The notes: generated from the sequence alone by a model not told the origin. Counted from the first letter of the stretch, positions 32,848 through 42,817 are shown. The stretch: DNA of 64,000 nt from Flavisolibacter tropicus (GCF_001644645.1 NZ_CP011390.1:2221001-2285000), one strand, 5' to 3'. Numbers and translations: made by a program.

Positions 32848-33579
32848 ATGCAGCACAACGAAACGGATAAAGAAAGCTCAAACCCAAGTTCCCCCTTTAG
32901 GGGGACTGGGGGCGGCCTATACATAGTCCCTACCCCACTGGGCAATTTAAAAGACGTTACTATCCGTTCCCTGGAAGTGCTGCAAGCTGTGGATTTTATC
33001 TTGTGCGAGGACACACGCACCTCTTCTAAGTTCTTATCGCACTATAATATTCAAAAACCGCTTTCGCCCTACCACCAGCATAACGAACACAAGGTGGTAC
33101 AACACCTTGCAGAACAAATACAGGCTGGCAAAAACATAGCCCTGATCACTGATGCTGGTACGCCTGGAATATCTGATCCGGCGTTTTTACTGGTAAGAGA
33201 ATGTGCCAAGTTGAATCTTAAAGTAGAAACTCTACCTGGTGCAACTGCCTTTGTTCCTGCTTTAGTGAACAGCGGCATACCTACCAACCGCTTTGCTTTT
33301 GAAGGCTTTCTACCACTAAAAAAGGGCCGCCATACACTGCTTACCCAACTTGCTACAGAAGAACGCACGCTTGTATTTTATGAATCGCCTATGCGGCTGG
33401 TAAAAACGCTGGCAGACTTCATCCAATACTTTGGTTCCGATCGCCCTTGTAGCGTAAGCCGCGAACTCACCAAGATGTTTGAAGAAAATGCTCGTGGTAC
33501 GTTACAAGAAGTACACGATCATTTTAAAAGCAAAACCGTTAAGGGTGAGATCGTGATAGTAGTGCAGGGGAAAGAATAA
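32848..33579 (+). CDS. rsmI: 16S rRNA (cytidine(1402)-2'-O)-methyltransferase
   Basis: A 243-residue RsmI. The conserved enzyme begins at LYIVPTPLGNLKDVTIRSLE (residue 24) and continues with LCEDTRTSSKFLSHY, ALITDAGTPGISDPAFLLV, LPGATAFVPALVNSG and FYESPMRLVKTLADF. RsmI 2'-O-methylates C1402 in the decoding centre using S-adenosylmethionine. The first ~23 residues (with NPSSPFRGTGGG) are not a normal part of the family and are encoded by a GC palindromic element that has become fused in frame. Confidence 0.95.
   Translation: MQHNETDKESSNPSSPFRGTGGGLYIVPTPLGNLKDVTIRSLEVLQAVDFILCEDTRTSSKFLSHYNIQKPLSPYHQHNEHKVVQHLAEQIQAGKNIALITDAGTPGISDPAFLLVRECAKLNLKVETLPGATAFVPALVNSGIPTNRFAFEGFLPLKKGRHTLLTQLATEERTLVFYESPMRLVKTLADFIQYFGSDRPCSVSRELTKMFEENARGTLQEVHDHFKSKTVKGEIVIVVQGKE
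32888..32916 (+). repeat. GC palindromic element inside the rsmI N-terminus
   Basis: GTTCCCCCTTTAGGGGGACT followed by GGGGGCGGCC. The GGCC end joins directly to the first conserved codons of RsmI. Same family as the elements that abut stop codons elsewhere in the window. Confidence 0.7.
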
Positions 33580-33660
33580 GGATAAACAGGCAACATTGGC
33601 ATCTAGACAACCCGCGCAATACGAATGTATGTTCTAAACTAAGCACTAGAATTAGCAAGT

Positions 33661-33984
33661 ATGGAATTCCTTCTATTTATTATGCTTATCGGTCTAGTAA
33701 TTTATTTCTTTTTGGGAAAGGATACAGAACATGCATTAAAACAACACGGCATTAGGACTACTGGCATTATCATCTACAATAAAGAGTCTGCTTCGAAAAG
33801 TATGTATAGATTAGGAGGAAATATCAATCATCCCACAATAAAATTCATCACAGAAACGGGAGAAGAAGTTGTCGGTCAACCTATCAGTGGTTTTATCTCC
33901 CAGTACGAAGTTCTCGTTCCAAGCCAAGTCAAGATTATTTATGACAAAAGGGTTCCCAAAAGGTTTTGTATTGATGCCAATTAA
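33661..33984 (+). CDS. DUF3592-like small membrane protein
   Basis: A 107-residue protein with one N-terminal transmembrane helix (FLLFIMLIGLVIYFFLG), then a beta-rich domain: GIRTTGIIIYNKESASKS, NHPTIKFITETGEEVVGQ and VLVPSQVKIIYDKRVPKRFC. The order of T.G.I, P.IKF.T..G and V.IIYD..P..F is that of DUF3592. Function unknown. It lies alone between rsmI and the dehydrogenase gene. Confidence 0.65.
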   Translation: MEFLLFIMLIGLVIYFFLGKDTEHALKQHGIRTTGIIIYNKESASKSMYRLGGNINHPTIKFITETGEEVVGQPISGFISQYEVLVPSQVKIIYDKRVPKRFCIDAN

Positions 33985-34229
33985 TGGATGAGGATGCTAG
34001 GTCAGAGATGCTATTAGACTGATGGCTAATGTTATGTAATTATAAATCTCCCGCTCAGGCGCATGTTCCCACATGCCCCCATTATGCCTAGCTTATTGTA
34101 ACCAAGCATTTGCCTAAAGCAAATCGTTTTACCTCATCCGTTAGTATCAATCCTTTATAGATGGGCCTGACCAAGGCGTAAAATTTGATAGAATTACTTG
34201 TGTAAACATCAAAGTTTTAAAACTCATGT

Positions 34230-35504
34230 ATGTTTTGGGATAAACCTACCACTGTTTGCTTGCTGATCTTTTCCCTTGCCTGTAACAACAGTAACAATAA
34301 CACAGCTGCTGAAAATCAAAAACTAGACTCTTCAGCAAGTGCTGAATCCAAAATTGTAAATGATTCAATTACGCTGCCTATGCCCGATACTACGAAATCA
34401 GTATCAAAACGTAGTACAGTGATTGGATGGAAAGAGAACAAGATGCCAATGGCCCCTCAGGGCTTCCAGGTAAGCAAATTTGCAGAAAACCTTCAACACC
34501 CCCGCTGGATCTATATAGCCGGTAATGGTGATGTATTTGTATCACAGGCTGATAAAGATAAAAGCCCCAATAACATTTTACTATTTCGAGATGCCAATAA
34601 TGACGGTGTACCTGAAAGTCAAACTGTTTTTTTAAAGAACATGAACATGCCTTTTGGCATGCTGATACTGGGCAATAAGTTTTATGTGGCCAATACAGAT
34701 GCCCTGCTTGTTTATGATTACACTCCAGGAGCAGCATCCATTACATCAGCAGGCAAGAAAATCGCTTCCTACCCAGGGGGCCCTAGACACTGGACAAGAA
34801 ATATTATTGCTTCTAAAAACGGAGATAAAATTTATATCGGAGTGGGTAGCAGTAGTAATATAGGTGAAAATGGAATGGATAAAGAAGTTAACAGAGCTTG
34901 TATTATAGAAGTAAATAGGGATGGCAGCGGCGAAAAGATATATGCCAGTGGATTGCGTAATCCTGTAGGTATGGATTGGGCACCAGGAACCAATCAATTA
35001 TGGACAGCCGTAAATGAGCGGGATGAACTAGGTGATGATGTACCACCCGACTACCTGACGGCAGTGAAAGAAGGCGGCTTTTACGGATGGCCCTATGCGT
35101 ATTTTGGTCAGCATGAAGATCCACGCTTAAAAGGACAAAAGCCAGACCTGGTACAAAAAACAATAAAGCCGGACGTTATTCTAGGTCCGCATACAGCTTC
35201 ATTAGGTCTTACATTTTACACTCAGAACAACTTCCCTGAACATTATCGGGGTGGTGCTTTTATAGGTCAGCATGGCTCTTGGAACCGTTCTAAATTCTCT
35301 GGGTATAAAGTAGTGTTTGTTCCCTTTTCAGGCGGTAAACCATCTGGCAAGCCTGAAGATTTTTTAACCGGTTTTATTGCCAATGAAGAAAAGTCTGAAG
35401 TATATGGCCGTCCTGTTGGTGTGGCCGTTTTAAATGATGGCTCATTACTAGTGGCTGATGATGGAGGAAGAATCATTTGGCGAGTACATTATACTGGGAA
35501 ATAA
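34230..35504 (+). CDS. PQQ-dependent sugar (sorbosone-type) dehydrogenase lipoprotein
   Basis: A 424-residue exported beta-propeller. The N-terminus (VCLLIFSLACNNSNNN) has a lipobox SLAC with Cys18 and an Asn-rich linker. The propeller contains FAENLQHPRWIYIAGNGDVF, MNMPFGMLILGNKFYVANTD, IGVGSSSNIGENGMD, ASGLRNPVGMDWAPGTNQLWTAVNERD, GGFYGWPYAYFG and GSWNRSKFSGYKVV. This is the soluble aldose/sorbosone dehydrogenase family, which oxidises sugars with PQQ. A dihaem cytochrome gene follows after 5 bases, the expected electron acceptor. Substrate not determinable. Confidence 0.9.
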   Translation: MFWDKPTTVCLLIFSLACNNSNNNTAAENQKLDSSASAESKIVNDSITLPMPDTTKSVSKRSTVIGWKENKMPMAPQGFQVSKFAENLQHPRWIYIAGNGDVFVSQADKDKSPNNILLFRDANNDGVPESQTVFLKNMNMPFGMLILGNKFYVANTDALLVYDYTPGAASITSAGKKIASYPGGPRHWTRNIIASKNGDKIYIGVGSSSNIGENGMDKEVNRACIIEVNRDGSGEKIYASGLRNPVGMDWAPGTNQLWTAVNERDELGDDVPPDYLTAVKEGGFYGWPYAYFGQHEDPRLKGQKPDLVQKTIKPDVILGPHTASLGLTFYTQNNFPEHYRGGAFIGQHGSWNRSKFSGYKVVFVPFSGGKPSGKPEDFLTGFIANEEKSEVYGRPVGVAVLNDGSLLVADDGGRIIWRVHYTGK

Positions 35505-35509
35505 AGGCT

Positions 35510-36433
35510 ATGCAAAAGCGAGTAGGAATCAATAAAAAAATAGTAACCATTGTGTTACTGGCTGGCTCCATTTCCAGCTGCCGATTTTATTTTGATACAA
35601 CTACAGATGCACTTACCATTGATGAAACATCCAGGTCGCTGGAAAATGGGAAAAACCTTGCATATAATGTTTGTGGCAGCTGCCATTACGACCCCAAGGT
35701 TAATCGCTTTATTGGCAAACCATTAAATGATCTCCCTAAGATTGGCGGCAAGCTCTATTCTGCCAACCTCACCCATTCCAGTGCGCATGGCAGACCTGGT
35801 CAATATAGCGACGCAGAACTTTTTTATCTCCTAAAAACAGGAATTTCCAAAAATGGAAAGTTCATGCCATTTATGATGCGCCCCATGATGGCCGACGATG
35901 ATATAAAAGATATTATAGCGTACCTGCGATCCAACGACCCTGCTGTTGCAGCCTACGATACCTCTGTTGGGAAAACCCATATCAACTTCATTGGGAAAAC
36001 AGGAATACGTTTTTTGACAAAGCCCCAACCCTATCATAAAGGAGTAACGGCTCCCGACAAAAAAGATTCGATTAGCAATGGACGTTACCTTGTGGGTGTT
36101 ATTGCCTGCTATCATTGCCACTCAAAAAAAGTAAAAGGTCTTGATTACTTGGAACCAGAAAAATCAAAGGGATACCTTCAAGGCGGCATCAAGTTAAAAA
36201 CGCCTGAAGGCAAAAAACTACGTACCCCCAATCTGACACCAGATCAGGAAACCGGGATAGGCAGTTTTAGTATTGTAGATTTTACAAATGCAATTAAAGA
36301 AGGTGTTGACCCATCTGGAGGAAAGCTTAGTCCACCTATGCCCAAATTCAAGCATTTAACAGAAAGTCAGGTGCATGCTATCTATAGCTACATGAAATCA
36401 TTACCGCCGGTTCATCATAAAATATCTAAATAA
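35510..36433 (+). CDS. Dihaem c-type cytochrome lipoprotein
   Basis: A 307-residue exported protein. A hydrophobic N-terminus (KIVTIVLLAGSISSCRF) carries a lipobox ISSC. Two haem-binding CxxCH motifs follow, CGSCHYDPK near residue 55 and CYHCHSKK near residue 200, each in a cytochrome c-like fold with later Met-containing loops (MPFMMRPMM; PPMPKF). I choose ATG 35510, five bases after the dehydrogenase stop; the frame is open from TTG 35477. It probably takes electrons from the PQQ enzyme on the outer leaflet of the periplasm. Confidence 0.88.
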   Translation: MQKRVGINKKIVTIVLLAGSISSCRFYFDTTTDALTIDETSRSLENGKNLAYNVCGSCHYDPKVNRFIGKPLNDLPKIGGKLYSANLTHSSAHGRPGQYSDAELFYLLKTGISKNGKFMPFMMRPMMADDDIKDIIAYLRSNDPAVAAYDTSVGKTHINFIGKTGIRFLTKPQPYHKGVTAPDKKDSISNGRYLVGVIACYHCHSKKVKGLDYLEPEKSKGYLQGGIKLKTPEGKKLRTPNLTPDQETGIGSFSIVDFTNAIKEGVDPSGGKLSPPMPKFKHLTESQVHAIYSYMKSLPPVHHKISK

Positions 36434-36584
36434 TTTTCAACTACCAGTTGTGGAATTGCTCTAGGATATCATCTTTCTGCAAGACAAGCCTTGGCATGCT
36501 TCTCACGTGACACTTTCATTACTTTATTATCATACCGATGAATAAAAGGCAAAGCAGATTACTCATTTCAAGAATGCCAGGCAC

Positions 36585-37136
36585 TTATCGTCTCGCTCTT
36601 TTTGTCGTCTTATTTGTTGAGGGGCTCTTTACTACCACTTTGGTAGCACCTTTTACATATGGCAAGGGGTTCACCCAGCTTCCGCCTTTCTTTACTCCAA
36701 AGTGCAAGTGTGATGGAGTGGTGCGAGCATTGCCGGTGTTACCAACGGTGCCAATTACCTGGCCTTTGCGCACCCACTGGCCTTGTTTCACAAATTGCTT
36801 ATCTAAATGCGCATAATAAGCCGACCATGTGTTTTTGGGTGATTTCAACCAAAGTGTCTTTCCTCCAAAGCCCCCATTATCGCGATCAGAAATTACGCCA
36901 TCACAAACAGCCACCACTGGCGTTCCCTTCCGGGCATGTATGTCAATACCTTTGTGCTTTCGTATACCCCCAGCCCGACTAGCTCCCCACTTGTCCTTGA
37001 TTACACTTCGATTTCCTGCAACTGGAAAGACCAAAGCACTACTAATAGATGTTGAATAAGGCTTTACAGAAGGGCGTGAAACAAAGGAAAAGGAAATTGT
37101 GGCAATAGCCACAAAAACCAGCAAAAGGTTCTTCAT
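36585..37136 (-). CDS. M23 family metallopeptidase
   Basis: A 183-residue exported protein. It starts with a signal peptide (LLLVFVAIATISFSFVS), then a LytM/M23 domain: GIRKHKGIDIHARKGTPV (HxxxD zinc ligands), SAYYAHLDKQFVKQGQ, GTVGNTGNARTTPSHLHFGV (HxH), and a short Lys/Arg-rich tail. All zinc ligands are present. Such enzymes cleave peptidoglycan peptide bridges. It stands alone, convergent with the cytochrome gene. Confidence 0.92.
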   Translation of the reverse strand: MKNLLLVFVAIATISFSFVSRPSVKPYSTSISSALVFPVAGNRSVIKDKWGASRAGGIRKHKGIDIHARKGTPVVAVCDGVISDRDNGGFGGKTLWLKSPKNTWSAYYAHLDKQFVKQGQWVRKGQVIGTVGNTGNARTTPSHLHFGVKKGGSWVNPLPYVKGATKVVVKSPSTNKTTKRARR

Positions 37137-37415
37137 CGGCTATGGTGTTTCTTACATAACACACTATTGCCTCCAATATTTTATAGCAACTGCTAAGGAA
37201 ATCTTAATTCACTCATTACGTTTTTCCCAAATATCTCTGCCATAATGCTTGCCTTTACCCTCTTTATGCCTTTAGATTGACCGCCTCAATCAGACCATTC
37301 ACTCCATAATGTGGGTAATTCATACAAGTAAAACTACCAGTCAGTCAAAAACTATTGTACCACTGACAATGACAACAAACTTTATAGTCCACAACCAAAA
37401 CTAAATGTTTGCTTT

Positions 37416-38417
37416 ATGAGTAAACTATCCTTACTCCTATGCGGGCTTTGCCTTGCGCTATTTTGCCATGGTCAGTCAGGATTAAATATTACAGGCGCGT
37501 CCTCATTTTCTATAAAGGCAAATACAACAGTTATCATTGATGGATTGACACTAACCCCATCAGCACTATACACAATATCCAGCACAAATAATTTAAAACG
37601 TACAGCTACACTATCACACCCTTCAATTACACCATCCATTAATAGATCATTTCAATGGAATACAACATTGACCGCCTTTACTGGCAACATTGGATTTTAT
37701 TATAATGAGGCTGAGCTAAACGGACTAGCAGAACCAGATCTCACACTGAATGTGCATGATGGTAGCCAATGGCAAGCTTACACAGTTGGGGTTATAAGAA
37801 ATACGACCACCAATTTAGTTACTACTCCTGTTACTAATATTTTCTTGAATGAAATAAGCCTGGCAGCGGAAGTCCACCCGCTTCCATTAAAATGGGGTCA
37901 TGTAACAGCTACTAGAGAAAAAGAAACAGCTCGTATAAACTGGGAAACCTATAATGAATTTGAAGTAAGCTTCTTCACCATTGAACGCAGTATCGATGGC
38001 TTGCACTGGTATACTATTGAGAATCAAATACCCGCCATAAATAAACCAGGCTTACACCCATACTACTTTTATGATAATACGATATCTAACAGTAAAACCT
38101 TCTATCGCATTAAACAAGTAGATAACAACTTGCAGTATAGCTATTCGCCGGTTGTTCAAGTAGCAGCGGTGCCTTACCAGATAGCAATTTCAATCTTTCC
38201 TAATCCTGCCACTCAACAAGTTTTCATACAAAGCAAAGACAAGTTGATAAAGACCATACATGTTTACAGCGCCAATGGTCAATTGCTTTTAACGACAAAT
38301 GTACTTTCTATAACCCAACATACTTTACCGTTAGAAGCATTTTCAAAAGGCGCTTATACAATACAGGTAACATACACGGATAACACGACATCATCTGTTT
38401 CATTTTTAAAAAACTAA
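37416..38417 (+). CDS. T9SS type A sorting domain-containing surface protein
   Basis: A 333-residue exported protein. The signal peptide is [17 protein letters not shown]. The middle has low-complexity beta-rich sequence followed by a fibronectin-like module ([55 protein letters not shown]). The C-terminal ~75 residues form the type IX sorting signal: [29 protein letters not shown] and [10 protein letters not shown]. It is exported through the T9SS and probably anchored or released at the surface. Adhesion or structure is likely, but no enzyme motif is seen. Confidence 0.88.
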   Translation: MSKLSLLLCGLCLALFCHGQSGLNITGASSFSIKANTTVIIDGLTLTPSALYTISSTNNLKRTATLSHPSITPSINRSFQWNTTLTAFTGNIGFYYNEAELNGLAEPDLTLNVHDGSQWQAYTVGVIRNTTTNLVTTPVTNIFLNEISLAAEVHPLPLKWGHVTATREKETARINWETYNEFEVSFFTIERSIDGLHWYTIENQIPAINKPGLHPYYFYDNTISNSKTFYRIKQVDNNLQYSYSPVVQVAAVPYQIAISIFPNPATQQVFIQSKDKLIKTIHVYSANGQLLLTTNVLSITQHTLPLEAFSKGAYTIQVTYTDNTTSSVSFLKN

Positions 38418-38452
38418 AACCAAACAACTACTTAAACGATCTCCATTTGATT

Positions 38453-39922
38453 ATGATAAAACAATTTTTCTGTATAGGGCTGTTAATTGCATTTACACAG
38501 TTACAGGCTCAAGTGGGTATAGGCACTTCTACTCCCCACAATAGTGCTCAACTAGAAGTTACGTCCATTGATAAAGGCCTATTGATACCACGCATGACGG
38601 CATCTCAGCGTACGGCCATAGTTTCACCAGCTACCGGGTTGCTAATTTATCAAACCGACAACCCAGCAGGGTTTTACTTTCATAATGGTACGGCCTGGGT
38701 ACAACTGGGCATTAACAACGGATGGAGCCTTACAGGAAATGCAGCTACAACAACATCAAACTTCATTGGCACCACAGATTGGCAGCCACTGATTTTCAGA
38801 GCCGGCAATAACTTAGTAGGCCAACTTTATCCTGCAGGTGACAATACATCCTTTGGACAGTTGGCACTAAAAGCAAGTACTGGCAAATACAATACGGCAA
38901 TGGGTACATCCAGCTTAGAATACAATACTTCAGGAACATCTAACACCGCTACCGGTGAAGCTTCTCTCCGAATGAATGCTTCAGGAAGCTTCAATGTTGC
39001 CAATGGTTTAAATGCCCTCTATACCAATACGGCTGGAAACTATAATACAGCAATGGGGTTTCATGCGCTTTATTTTACTGCCACTACTTCTGGTAATACG
39101 GCGGTAGGCTCCGAAGCCCTATATAGCAATAAAGCAGATGCCAATACAGGTCTTGGCTACCTCGCCCTTTTTTCAAATGCAAATGGCGCCAACAACACCG
39201 CAGTTGGTTATCAAGCGCTTTTCTCCAGCACCAACCGGGGGCAGAATACCGCTGTAGGTAGTACTGCCCTTAAATCTAATACCATTGGCGAGTTGTCAAC
39301 TGCTGTTGGTTCTGGTGCATTGTTAACAAACACAGACGGCACAAAGAATACTGCCGTTGGAGCAGCAGCTGATGTTTTATCCAGCAGCCTAACCAATGCT
39401 ACAGCTATTGGCTATGGGGCTATTGTTGATGCCAGCCATAAAGTACGTATTGGTAACGCAAGTGTTACCTCTATCGGTGGCCAAGTGGGTTGGACCACAT
39501 TTTCCGATGGCCGCTTTAAAGATGATATTAAAGAAGATGTACCCGGCCTATCATTTATAAAACGTTTACGCCCAGTCACCTATACCGTAAATAAAAATAA
39601 ACTTGCTACTCATTTTGGACAGCACTCTGATAACATCAACTCAACCCCAAAAAGGAACTATCGCGAAACAGGCTTCATTGCACAGGAGGTTGAAAAGGCA
39701 GCAAAAGAACTCCACTATGACTTCAATGGCGTGGATATTCCGTCAAACGATTCTGCTCTTTATGGCATCCGTTATAGTGAATTTGTAATGCCACTGGTAA
39801 AAGCCGTACAGGAACAACAGCAAATGATTGAGGTATTGCAACAGGAAAACAAGACCTATAAAGAACAGTTAAAAAGCATAGAAGATCGATTAAAAAAACT
39901 GGAAGCAATTATTCACAAATAA
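38453..39922 (+). CDS. Tail-fibre domain (S74-type) protein with head repeats
   Basis: A 489-residue exported protein. Signal peptide [16 protein letters not shown]; then [16 protein letters not shown], typical of Bacteroidota tail-fibre proteins. Residues ~140-320 carry about eight degenerate repeats of ~23-25 residues of the form NTA.G..AL..N..G..N, the trimeric-autotransporter head-repeat pattern. The C-terminal chaperone domain has [20 protein letters not shown] (Ser-Asp of the self-cleaving S74 site), [17 protein letters not shown] and a coiled-coil end ([19 protein letters not shown]). I start at ATG 38453, 36 bases after the T9SS gene. Confidence 0.88.
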   Translation: MIKQFFCIGLLIAFTQLQAQVGIGTSTPHNSAQLEVTSIDKGLLIPRMTASQRTAIVSPATGLLIYQTDNPAGFYFHNGTAWVQLGINNGWSLTGNAATTTSNFIGTTDWQPLIFRAGNNLVGQLYPAGDNTSFGQLALKASTGKYNTAMGTSSLEYNTSGTSNTATGEASLRMNASGSFNVANGLNALYTNTAGNYNTAMGFHALYFTATTSGNTAVGSEALYSNKADANTGLGYLALFSNANGANNTAVGYQALFSSTNRGQNTAVGSTALKSNTIGELSTAVGSGALLTNTDGTKNTAVGAAADVLSSSLTNATAIGYGAIVDASHKVRIGNASVTSIGGQVGWTTFSDGRFKDDIKEDVPGLSFIKRLRPVTYTVNKNKLATHFGQHSDNINSTPKRNYRETGFIAQEVEKAAKELHYDFNGVDIPSNDSALYGIRYSEFVMPLVKAVQEQQQMIEVLQQENKTYKEQLKSIEDRLKKLEAIIHK

Positions 39923-40034
39923 GCAGAAACAGCAGCAATAGGGCTTCTCGCGTGAGGCTTACCTTTTATCCACAACGCAGAGTGTAGCATACTTTTTGAA
40001 CATTTGGCGCCGTTATAAAAACCAAATAAGATTT

Positions 40035-40481
40035 ATGAGACGAAAAAGTATACTGACTGCTGTTGTAATGATGTTATTATTTACCACAACAAAAGCACAA
40101 CTAAGAGAAGTACCTGATGTAGTAGAACAAGCATTTGCAAAGCAGTATGCCGGTGCCCGTGACATTGATTTTAAAGACCACCTACTAAACGTAAAGGTGC
40201 ACTTTAACCTGAAAGATGACAAGATGATAGCCACGTATACCAATAAAGGCGTGTGGAAGGAATCGGAAAAAGAATGGATGTTTGACCATTTTAGTGCAGA
40301 TGTAAAAGACGGCTTTGAAAAAAGCAAATATGCCAATTGGAACATTACAGAAGCAGCCATACTTTACCGTCCAAACAATTTAGAACTCTATCGCGTGCGG
40401 GTTGTTAAGAACGAAGTGCAAAAAAAGTACTTGGTATTCAATCCTAAAGGTCGCTTGCTGGAAGAATCAATAACGCTCTAA
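40035..40481 (+). CDS. PepSY-like exported protein
   Basis: A 148-residue protein with a signal peptide (SILTAVVMMLLFTTTKAQ) followed by PDVVEQAFAKQYAGARDIDF, LKDDKMIATYTNKGVWKESEKEW and WNITEAAILYRPNNLELYRVRV. The pattern of a PepSY-like domain (PF11396), found in small periplasmic proteins of Bacteroidota. I choose ATG 40035; the frame is open from TTG 39996. A strong terminator follows. Confidence 0.78.
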   Translation: MRRKSILTAVVMMLLFTTTKAQLREVPDVVEQAFAKQYAGARDIDFKDHLLNVKVHFNLKDDKMIATYTNKGVWKESEKEWMFDHFSADVKDGFEKSKYANWNITEAAILYRPNNLELYRVRVVKNEVQKKYLVFNPKGRLLEESITL

Positions 40482-40508
40482 CAAGACAAGTAATATAACT
40501 TCCTTAAA

Positions 40509-40538
40509 GACAAAGCCCTCTGTATAGAGGGCTTTGTC
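40509..40538 (+). terminator. Terminator after the PepSY-like gene
   Basis: A 13-bp perfect stem GACAAAGCCCTCT / AGAGGGCTTTGTC around GTAT, followed by TTTTC, 28 bases after the stop. Confidence 0.9.
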
Positions 40539-40700
40539 TTTTCAAACTGTACAATTGTTTTTTCTCGTAACGCCGATTTAACGACATTTACAGCTAAGAG
40601 ATGAAAGAGAAAAAGGAGACAAAGAGGAATTTCTCTTTATCTCTTTCCACTCTTTTACCTCTTAGCAATTGACCCCTATTTAAAAGAAGAAGCACAAAAA

Positions 40701-42704
40701 ATGAAACATCTCTTTTTCTCTTTTTTACTATTAGGAGCTCTAAGCGCTTCAGCACAGCCCGACCGTTGGCAACAACGCGTTAAGTACACAATGAAAGTAG
40801 ACATGGATGTACAGAGCAACCAGTTTACTGGCAAACAAAAACTAGAATACTGGAACAACTCGCCCGACACATTAAAAAGGGTGTTTTATCATTTGTACTG
40901 GAATGCATTTCAGCCCAATAGCATGATGGATGTACGCAGCCGCCGTCAAGGAACCATTGTATTGCGCCAGGATAGAAATGGCCGCGATATTGTGGATTGG
41001 GATGGCCGTGTGCAAGACCGTATTGCCAACCTTTCCAAAGAAAATATAGGCTACCAAAAGATCCTAACATTAAAAATGGACGGTCGCCCACAAAAGTTCA
41101 ACTACCATGAAACCATTCTGGAAGTAGTACTGGACCGCCCTATTCTACCCAAGAGCAAAGTAACCTTTGATATGGATTGGGAAGGTCAGGTGCCTGAGCA
41201 GATCCGCCGCTCCGGACGTGACAACCCCTCAACCGGCGTTCGCTATACTATGACACAGTGGTATCCGAAGATGTCAGAATATGATTATGAAGGCTGGCAT
41301 CCTACGCCTTACGTAGCACGTGAGTTTTATGGCGTTTGGGGTGACTATGATGTTACCATCAAGATCGACAAGAGTTACGTATTGGGTGGCTCTGGCAATC
41401 TGCAAAATCCTAATAGCGTAGGTTATGGCTACGAAGAGAAAGGTGCTAAAGTAACACGCCCTGCCGGCGACAAACTAACCTGGCACTTCAATGCCCCTAA
41501 TGTGCATGATTTTGCCTGGGCTGCAGATCCTGAGTACAAACATATCAGCCGGAAAGCAATAGATGGTATTACCATCAACGTATTGTATAACGGTAAGCCT
41601 ACACAGGAGGCATTTGACAACCTGAGCCCGGCAGCTAAAGCCGATTATAAAAACGACTACAATAATTACGTAGCGGGTTGGGACGCCCAATGGGAAGCCG
41701 TTGCTGATGCAGCTGTAACTGTTTATCCCTTTATTAAAGCACACTTTGGTGCTTATCCTTATAAGCAATACTCTTTTATTCATGGTGGTGATGGCGGTAT
41801 GGAATACCCCAACTGTACTATGATTGTTGGCCCAGGACTCGGTACCGCTTTCCATGAGTGGATGCATACCTGGTATCAAATGATGCTGGGCACAAACGAA
41901 TCATTATATCCCTGGATGGATGAAGGCTTTACTGAGTATGCTACCAACCTGGTAGAGGAATATTATCGCCAGCAAGTAGTTCGCAAAAACCTGGCAAATA
42001 ATCCTACAGCTTTACGCAGGTCAGATTCAACGTTCCAGAACTCCTTACCATTATATCAAGCGCCCAATTATGGTGGCTATCTGGCATTAGCCAAAAGCGG
42101 CAAAGAAGAACCACTGACCACACATGCCGATCATTACAATACTAACTATGCTTATACCAACGCTGCCTACAATAAAGGAGCTGTATTCATGGAACAGTTA
42201 GGATACATTATTGGTGCACCTGCACGTGATAGAGTATTACTAGACTACTACCGTCAATGGCATTTTAAGCATCCAAACGTAAACGACTTCATGCGTATTG
42301 CTGAAAAACAAAGCAATATGCAGTTGGATTGGTACCGCATGTATTGGGTAAATACAACTAAGAAGATTGATTATGGCATTGATAGTTTATATGAGCAAAA
42401 TGGTGCTACAAATATCCGTTTACGTCGTGTAAATGAAATGCCTATGCCAATAGATGTAAAGGTGACCTTTAAAGATGGTACCAGCGAATGGCATTACATA
42501 CCTATGTATTTAATGTTTGGCGCAAAGCCAGCTGAAGAAGGTCAGTCTCCACGCACGGTTTATGAATCCTGGAAATGGACACATCCTACCTACGAGATTC
42601 AAACCAAGCGTAAACTATCTGACATTACAACTGTTGAAATCGATCCATCACAGCGCATGGCCGATATTGATAGAAAGAATAATAAGCTGGAATTGAAGTG
42701 GTAG
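40701..42704 (+). CDS. M1 family metallopeptidase (aminopeptidase)
   Basis: A 667-residue exported peptidase. Signal peptide LFFSFLLLGALSASAQ. The N-terminal beta-domain (VDMDVQSNQFTGKQKLEYWNN) is followed by the catalytic domain: HGGDGGMEYPNCTMIVG (GxMEN equivalent), FHEWMHTWYQ (HExxH) and YPWMDEGFTEYATNL, giving the third zinc ligand Glu 18 residues on. The C-terminal part contains AYNKGAVFMEQLGYIIG and a small beta domain. The GAMEN motif reads GGMEY, as in many Bacteroidota M1 proteins. The stop is followed within 6 bases by a GC palindromic element. Confidence 0.93.
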   Translation: MKHLFFSFLLLGALSASAQPDRWQQRVKYTMKVDMDVQSNQFTGKQKLEYWNNSPDTLKRVFYHLYWNAFQPNSMMDVRSRRQGTIVLRQDRNGRDIVDWDGRVQDRIANLSKENIGYQKILTLKMDGRPQKFNYHETILEVVLDRPILPKSKVTFDMDWEGQVPEQIRRSGRDNPSTGVRYTMTQWYPKMSEYDYEGWHPTPYVAREFYGVWGDYDVTIKIDKSYVLGGSGNLQNPNSVGYGYEEKGAKVTRPAGDKLTWHFNAPNVHDFAWAADPEYKHISRKAIDGITINVLYNGKPTQEAFDNLSPAAKADYKNDYNNYVAGWDAQWEAVADAAVTVYPFIKAHFGAYPYKQYSFIHGGDGGMEYPNCTMIVGPGLGTAFHEWMHTWYQMMLGTNESLYPWMDEGFTEYATNLVEEYYRQQVVRKNLANNPTALRRSDSTFQNSLPLYQAPNYGGYLALAKSGKEEPLTTHADHYNTNYAYTNAAYNKGAVFMEQLGYIIGAPARDRVLLDYYRQWHFKHPNVNDFMRIAEKQSNMQLDWYRMYWVNTTKKIDYGIDSLYEQNGATNIRLRRVNEMPMPIDVKVTFKDGTSEWHYIPMYLMFGAKPAEEGQSPRTVYESWKWTHPTYEIQTKRKLSDITTVEIDPSQRMADIDRKNNKLELKW

Positions 42705-42710
42705 AGGGAC

Positions 42711-42744
42711 GGCCCTCCTAAATCCTCCCGAAGGGAGGACTTAG
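42711..42744 (-). repeat. GC palindromic element after the M1 peptidase stop
   Basis: Sense strand reads GGCCCTCCTAAATCCTCCCG then AAGGGAGGACTTAG. It is nearly identical to the copy after fabI at 53829-53859, including the following GCTGCC. Confidence 0.75.
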
Positions 42745-42781
42745 CTGCCACACATACCCTCAGATACAAACAGTACTACAT

Positions 42782-42817
42782 AACAAAAAGCACTCCCTCA
42801 GTGGAGTGCTTTTTGTT
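42782..42817. terminator. Bidirectional terminator between the M1 peptidase and pduO-type genes
   Basis: A 15-bp stem AACAAAAAGCACTCC / GGAGTGCTTTTTGTT with a 6-base loop and T/A tracts on both sides. Flanked by GC palindromic elements on both sides. Confidence 0.88.

Noticed and set aside
38870..39440. CRISPR-like periodicity
   Set aside because: The repeats are degenerate, in frame and encode the autotransporter head repeats; no array with constant repeats and spacers exists in the window.
38453..39922. Phage tail-fibre locus
   Set aside because: Despite the S74 domain, the protein has a signal peptide and head repeats and no other phage gene is present.
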